Shown here piece by piece: positions 39,915 through 64,000 of a stretch of 64,000 nucleotides of DNA. Numbering within the stretch: position 1 is the first letter of the stretch; each line of letters begins with the position of its first letter. The stretch comes from Setaria digitata. Lineage: Eukaryota > Nematoda > Chromadorea > Rhabditida > Setariidae. Below the pieces are notes generated by a model. It worked only from the letters and a program-made list of their open reading frames with translations. It had not been told where the DNA came from and made no database searches. The position numbers and the translations under genes were made by a program. The DNA lies in the NCBI GenBank assembly GCA_003640385.1, contig RCAB01000148.1:62001-126000 (forward strand), in the 5' to 3' direction.

Positions 39915-42900
39915 GATAATTCTTCTCTTTGACAAGCAGAAAAATAGTCCAATGCTTAACTGAGCAAAAGCGATTATATTATGGCGACCTAGGCTCTCGT
40001 GAACTGCCTGAGGCGTGTTTGTTTATCTACTCAGATCAATTAAATTTTCATTTCTTCCTTGTAGAATTTGATAAATTCACAACAAATGCTCAAAACGAAT
40101 TTCGGTAGCAAAAAAAAAAACCATCCGTAATTGATAGTAATAAATACCATTTCATTTGCTGTTGTTGTCCGAAAAAAATTTATCATTAATGTGTATTTTT
40201 TGAAAAATGAAGTTGTATTACCCTCCATTCAGTTTGACATTGTTTCAACTTCTTTTGTGAAAACTGTAAGAAGTTTATAATAAAAAGCTTCTAACAAATG
40301 TACAGTAATTAACTTCAATGGCACGTATGAAACTCTTCAATTCTTGCATTACGGATTTTTGTAGTGACTAGACACCATTTTTGCTTAATTCTTGCATTTC
40401 CTTACTTTTTTCTGTATTTTTTGCAACAGATTTGCTTATCCCTGGAAATTCTCAACCTACCGTACTGAGCAAATTTTGGAAACTGGACAGATTAGGTACT
40501 CTTACATTTGATGGAAGCGCTGCCTATCATTTGTTTTCATATTTTCGTATTTAAATTATAATAAAAGCTCATACTTCGGCTCCGAACCACTCGTTCAGCT
40601 AGCGTATCATTTTCAGAGGAACCAACTAACTTTTTACAGCAGATCACTGAGCTTAATCAGTCTGATTCATTTCATATATAACATAATCATTTCACAGTTT
40701 TTGTGGAAATCAATGTCGCGAAGTGTTTCAAATGTCAGCATGTGGCATCAGTCTCTCCGAAACAACATATGGCTGTTTTCTTCTTTCGATAATTATTTAC
40801 AACTTCATAAAATGACCAGACTAGACTTTGTGGTTTTTGGATCACACTGAACAGGTTGTACTGAAATGTAAACAGATTGCAAGCAATCATTCTTCATGCT
40901 GATGCTCTCTGAAATTTATCTATTTTTATTCATTAGCAACAAATGTTTTTATACAAAGCTTACAAAAAAACTTTATTGAAGTTTCGATCATATAATTTTA
41001 ACTTTTGCTAATACATCCTATAACCTAATGCGATGAAATCGAAAGGAATTCGTCTTATCGCTACAATATGTCACCGATTTCATGTTTCCATCTCACTGAA
41101 TCACAATTTTTCCAACCTTTCGCAATGTGACGACATCCCGACCCAGTGCGCATGTGATTAGGCTGATGTCAGTTGTCATCCTGAAACCACATTAATATTA
41201 TTAACATCTACTGATGCATGAAGCATATCACTACTCTCTTCAATCTACAGAACAAAAGTCTAACCAATTACGCAATTTTGGTTGCTAAATGCAACTTAGC
41301 TGCAACAAACTCTATATAAAAGGATACCTCAACGGAAAAAAAACTTCGTAATACGAGTAAGTAAATAAATAAATGTGTTGTTTAAGTACCGTTCGTAGAC
41401 GCAGCATTCCTTACGTTAGGTTGTTCTCGGGAAGAATTACGTTCAAGGAGTTCTGCCAATCTAATTTCAGATTTGTTTAATTATTGCTTAGAGGTGTTAC
41501 GTGAGTATGAAGATCCTTTACAAGCATTAATTCTATTTTTTGTTTTATGTACTCACTTACTACACTCAGTGCAAAGTTCTAGCAAATGCGGTTTTTTAGA
41601 AGTTACAAAGTTTGATTAATAAAAGTCTCAAAAGTCTTGTTTGAAAATTCATCCCCTACATGAGTTCGTGTACTCCTTTTCAGATAAGGACTTTGTAACG
41701 AAGTTCATCCTATGACTGAAAAGGATTAGTTCAAACAGAACCAATGAATTTTTTTTTTTAGAAAAAACTCAGTTCGAGGATCGGTCTTTATGTCATATCA
41801 ATTATAGTACATATCAGGCCACTTGATTGATCTATGCTCAAATACTAACATGAACAGGTTCTGAATGATTGAAGATCGATCATATATTCCAATAAATATA
41901 AGCAAAGAATTAAACTTGTCCAATTATTACGACACGATAACAGAAATTCGTAGGTTTTCCAAGATAGAATCTTTCTTTTTATTTCTATATTTTTCTTGCT
42001 AAAGCCATTTGAAAATTACTAATGGTTACTGGCCTTTTTTCAATATAACCTGAAAAGTTACGGTATGGACCACTTTGCCCGTTCAGTTTTTCGAGAGAAT
42101 CTGTATCAGGAATCCAAGGAGTAAAAACTGGAAGGCTGATATATTACTATTTCATTAAATAATCACAAATGCACATCAATTTTGATTTTTTGCTACTAAA
42201 GCAAGTTATGGCTTTCGAATTTTTCAGAAAAGCACAGATGGGAATGTGCAGTACACAAATGTAATAATAAAGATATCTTTTTTCATTTTATTTCAGATTT
42301 ATATCTTGCTTCTCAGATGGTCTGTAGAATGTCATATCAACTAACAATTCATAGGATCATACTGTTTCAGCACTAAAGAATTATTTAAGTTACAAAAGTA
42401 AGAAGTAAAAATTGTAAGACAAACGTCTGATGCAAATAGTAATGGTCAATAATTCATTCTAATCGTAACTTCTCCTTTCTGCAGTATGAAGATATGGCAG
42501 CATACACATCGACAGTATATCATTCCAAGATTCTGTCGCCTACATTACACTTATGAAAACTAGTAAAAGAAGTATCTTAAGCATCAACTGCAGTCTACTT
42601 TTTAAAAATTTGACTGTAGTTAACCAATTCTCTTGCTACATTTTTAATTGTTGATATCTTATTAGGTACTTATTAATTCAAAAATTACAAATGTTTTACA
42701 CTATAAATGAGGATTCCACTAGTTAAATGGTTTAAACTGCAAAGAAAACAGGAAAAATATTCTCATGTTTTGCACGAAATGTAGGAAACGGTACTGGCTA
42801 AAATTTTGAAGACGGAAACTTATCTTCTTATTCCACTTGGAAATGTTTGTAGAATATATTTAGCAAAAAGAGAACATATGCATAAATAAAACAAATATAT

Positions 42901-43640
42901 CTAGAAGATACTGCTAAAACTTTGTGAATTCCGTGAATAAAAAAAAAAACCTACATTACTGATAATGACAAAAACTTCATATTTATGATCTGCATAACCC
43001 AAAAACAACGATGTCTTTACAAAATGAGGAGAAAAACAGTCAAGTGACTGATGACATCGAGAAAATAAAAAAGACTTTTTCGGAAAATCGTAAACCAATA
43101 ATTTATTAGTTTTGAATGAGTACAACATTATAAGTTAAGGGTGATAAAATTGGAAAGCCCACAATTAAAATGTACAAATGCAGAAGTGAACTGAATCTTT
43201 TCCAAAACTCCCGGATATATTAAAAAGTTCGTTGTAACTGAGTGATTCCATTCACATTTAATTATAATAATAGCATCGGTGTGCGAAAAAATTTCACTTC
43301 ACCTCCCGATTTCATACATATATCTTTCAGTAGATCTTCATATAAAGGCAATTTAAGTTCCAACATCCTAACTATTATTAAAAATTTGGTGTTATAAGTG
43401 GGACCCAGATACGAGAATAAAAAAATATCACATAAACAGAATATGTGCAAACAACATAAAAATTATACAAGACCTGTACAAGACCTGTTTAAATAAAATT
43501 TAGTTACCTAAATATGTTCCCTGGATGCTTAATCATGTCCAATCAACAGGAACTTATGCAATAATTGCATTCAAGACATCCGGCTTCTTGGTCCTTATAA
43601 GCGCAGCGAACTGAATAAAATTTCTTGATATAAAGAGGCA
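39915..43640. other. Intergenic downstream of wdr-48, no confident gene
   Basis: No gene could be assembled. A TATA-like box (TATATAAAA) lies at about 41312-41320 on the plus strand. Downstream of it, an open frame from 41386 to 41622 lacks an ATG but reads hydrophilically, with CSREELRSRSSANLISD, and contains a good donor (GTGAGT). Another plus frame after an AG near 40697 stays open for about 50 codons. Such lengths are expected by chance, so they are not called. The 3' UTR of wdr-48 should lie just below 43640. Confidence 0.4.
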
Positions 43641-48574
<4,934 letters not shown>

Positions 48575-49650
48575 TGTTCGGATCTAAATTTCCGACTTAA
48601 TGTTGAGCATCTCATGCAAAACTACCTGGCCACTGTAACAATGGACTGAAAAAAGATAGAAGCATTCAAATAGCGACGACAAACATTTGACTTTAAGGCT
48701 ATGCACCATACACTTAAATGCGATGACCTTGATCTGCACGTATTCTGACGAAATTTTTATATCTAAGTCATCATGAATTCAAACTCCTCTCGAACAAAAA
48801 GAACAGAGAAACGATTTCAGTCCAAATCCTTTCTTATTATCCACCAACAATGGGATAAAAGACCTGATATACACGTTGAGATCTCGAGGTTCGAGTTCCA
48901 GCGCGAACTTGGAACATATCAAGCAGTATTCCGCTCCAAAACAAAACCCGAATTTTATTTCCAATTGTTGATACTTACGCAAAGTATGCGTGAATTACCA
49001 AGACTGGCTACACGTATGAATTAAGGCCCTCACTGTCACTGGCTTCAGGTGAATCTTCCATAAGTTTTCATGATTGCGATGTTTAATTTCAAATCAGTAA
49101 AGGATAAATCTTTTGTAAATACAGGTATTTTTTATTTTTTTCTTTTGACACTTGATACTTTCTCAACAAATTTATCTGAAACAACGAAGAACACATCAAC
49201 TAGACATTAATATACAAATAAATGTCCGACCGGAGATAGTAAAGTATCTTTAGATTGTATCGCCAGTTTTCTCTAAAAAATTTAAAAAGAGCATCTTATC
49301 TAATCAATTTCAGTGTGCACTACGACAAACAAAACAAGGAACTGAAAAGGTCTAAAAACAGAGAAAAAGCACTGCCTGGTCGTTATAAAAAATTGAGGAA
49401 TCGTGAAACTATCCAATATCACTTATCTTTTTCTAGTTTTTTACTTTCTTAGGAAAAACATCGGATGCAAAGTGCAAGTAATGGGTGACTATCATCGACA
49501 AATTTCAGCATCAAATAAGTTGCCAAAAGCAACAAAACATTAATTTCAAAGTGCATAAGGTGCCGTTCCATTCACAATAATTCTGTGGTTCAACATTTAC
49601 AATAATTTCAACATATTTTGAAAGAGAAAAAAGGACATGTTTAACTGATT
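48575..49650. other. Spacer between prp-8 and wdr-48 with an unassigned coding-like patch
   Basis: This 1.1 kb spacer must hold the prp-8 3' UTR and the wdr-48 leader. About 48770-49070 is less AT-rich, and both strands have open frames there (83 codons plus, 67 minus, the latter beginning next to a GTAAGT). On the minus strand an ATG at 49061 starts MEDSPEASDSEGLNSY and meets a stop after 17 codons. A neighbouring frame then runs to a strong GTAAGT donor at 48978. No complete gene could be built, so nothing is called. Confidence 0.4.
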
Positions 49651-63080
<13,430 letters not shown>

Positions 63081-63084
63081 TCCT
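63081..63084 (-). promoter_or_regulatory. Putative trans-splice (or cis) acceptor of prp-8
   Basis: On the minus strand the sequence reads CAATTGTAG, then GA, then the prp-8 ATG, so an AG sits two bases before the start codon. In nematodes this is typical of spliced-leader addition to downstream operon genes. A normal intron with an upstream non-coding exon is equally possible from sequence alone. Confidence 0.5.
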
Positions 63085-63385
63085 ACAATTGTCAAAGATA
63101 ACATAGTTGGAGCTTAATTCAGGAGATGAAACAGTGAACACGTCCCAGAATAAACTTGAAGCAGTACAATTCCAGGTAAAACTAAGACTACTGCATAAGG
63201 TAACACAGGGACACACTGTTCCACTGACCATGAAACTCGAAAGAAAAACAGTAAGCATTAATTTCTTGGACTTACGCCAACAACAGCTTAGACACCAAAC
63301 AGGGTCCCTTCAAGATTCGCATTCTCTGCAATAGCGCAGTAGTCTCGAGTGCTGGGCAAAACCCAAGGTTAAGGAAGTTGTATAG

Positions 63386-63709
63386 TCATCTCATTCCAGG
63401 TGCTGGACGGAGATTTGTTTCAAAATATTCTCTAGCGAGATAGAAATGTCGGTAAATCATTTCATTGTGTTCAAGTACCAAACAAGCAGTAACGTAAACC
63501 GCCCACAAGAACCACTCGGGTGATTTTTTATTGAGTGAATCTTTATACAGTTTGCTACACACATACATCATTGAATACATCAACCTATGATGAATAGGAA
63601 GGAAGGAGGTGAAGTGACACTGTGCATAAACTTTCTGCTATGAAAAAAAATTAGCTATATAACACTCATCGCATTGCTTATTGTCAATGTTGCGCAGCAA
63701 ATAAGACAT
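63386..63709 (-). CDS. Unknown small protein, 80 aa, two exons, upstream of prp-8
   Basis: Exon 1 is 63666-63709 (ATG, 14 codons plus 2 nt) and exon 2 is 63386-63584, joined over an 81-bp GT-AG intron. The 243 nt give 80 aa plus stop. The protein starts MSYLLRNIDNKQCDE and ends ETNLRPAPGMR. Its middle is rich in aromatic residues and holds one short hydrophobic stretch (WFLWAVYVTACLVL, about residues 42-55) that is marginal as a membrane helix. The start ATG follows ATGCAG|GA, the same arrangement as prp-8, so exon 1 may be trans-spliced; it could also continue an upstream exon outside the window. The stop lies 305 bp before the prp-8 start, within the usual spacing of nematode operons. I do not recognise the family and assign no function. 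Confidence 0.5.
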
Positions 63710-64000
63710 TCCTGCATTATTATACAGCATGGTCATGCTGCCATTTACATACTAGTAATGTTGAGGGCTGATAGCTTAGTCCGACTGAGACAGTGTGAAG
63801 TGAATAATGTGCTAGAAATTTTATTTGATTGGAAACTTTTCAAATCCAGAATCCAGATTAACGTGGTTTTAATTTTACTGGTAGATAAATATGTGGACAT
63901 TGCTTTCTTTTTGATTCATTATTCAAACGGTTAACGTACAAAAGTTTAGAGGCGTGAATTTTGTTACAAAACATCCACTGGATAGCGCAGTATGAGGAAC
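63710..64000. other. Region upstream of the small gene; possible 3' UTR of another gene
   Basis: On the minus strand an AATAAA signal lies at 63825-63820, about 110 bases before the small gene's start, and GCAG|GA precedes that ATG. This fits the 3' end of a further same-strand gene lying beyond the window. The plus-strand frame at 63674-63934 overlaps the small gene's exon 1 and looks like a chance frame. Confidence 0.4.

Noticed and set aside
40697..41622. Plus-strand frames of 50 to 79 codons that read like exons.
   Set aside because: They lack compatible splice partners and a recognisable family, and frames of this length are expected by chance over several kilobases in six frames.
43262..43450. 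A short minus frame ending with KSGGEVKFF, resembling the tail of WDR48.
   Set aside because: The true last WDR48 exon (43641-43733) already carries the matching KQGGDL tail in phase. The resemblance is only a few residues and is probably chance.
48885..48910. GGTTCGAGTTCC-like motif reminiscent of a tRNA B box.
   Set aside because: There is no A box at the right distance and no acceptor stem, so it was not called as a tRNA.

Overview
The window is nuclear DNA of a nematode, most likely a spirurid/filarial-type worm. The DNA is AT-rich, with many short introns that end in TTTCAG or TTTTAG, several start codons lie a few bases after an AG (as in trans-spliced messages), and the Prp8 protein matches the nematode form closely. 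The species cannot be fixed from the sequence alone. Two single N characters and a locally repeated contig end show that this is draft assembly.

Layout: every confident gene is on the minus strand. (1) 1-6937 is the 5' and central part of an 18-exon-plus gene for a BED-finger/hAT-transposase-derived (ZBED-like) protein, cut off by the window edge inside the hAT dimerisation region. (2) 6938-34243 is a 27 kb gene-poor block with no confident gene, holding one uncharacterised 155-codon ORF, a near-perfect 63-nt hairpin, a 51-bp tandem duplication and simple repeats. (3) 34244-36250 is a five-exon gene whose exons join into a PB1 domain behind a hydrophobic N-terminus. (4) 36251-43640 has no confident gene and contains a misassembled or heterozygous triple repeat with the two Ns. 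(5) 43641-48574 is wdr-48 (WDR48/UAF1, 16 exons, 688 aa). (6) 49651-63080 is prp-8 (44 exons, 2353 aa), the U5 snRNP core protein. (7) 63386-63709 is a two-exon gene for an unknown 80-aa protein, ending 305 bp upstream of prp-8.

The small gene and prp-8 share an AG|GA-ATG arrangement and a short spacing, so they may be cotranscribed; wdr-48 follows about 1.1 kb further down. Functionally the window joins a splicing factor, a deubiquitinase cofactor, a domesticated transposase and a PB1-type interaction protein; nothing indicates one shared pathway.

Exon joins were worked out by hand from reading frames and splice dinucleotides. Summed exon lengths are in frame for all multi-exon genes, with a single exception: one prp-8 intron (around 58383-58551) has no legal GT-AG solution. 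Nothing here is clearly a new biological system. The best leads are the domesticated hAT gene, the PB1 protein with its hydrophobic start and possible frame-neutral cassette, the hairpin, and the anomalous prp-8 intron.
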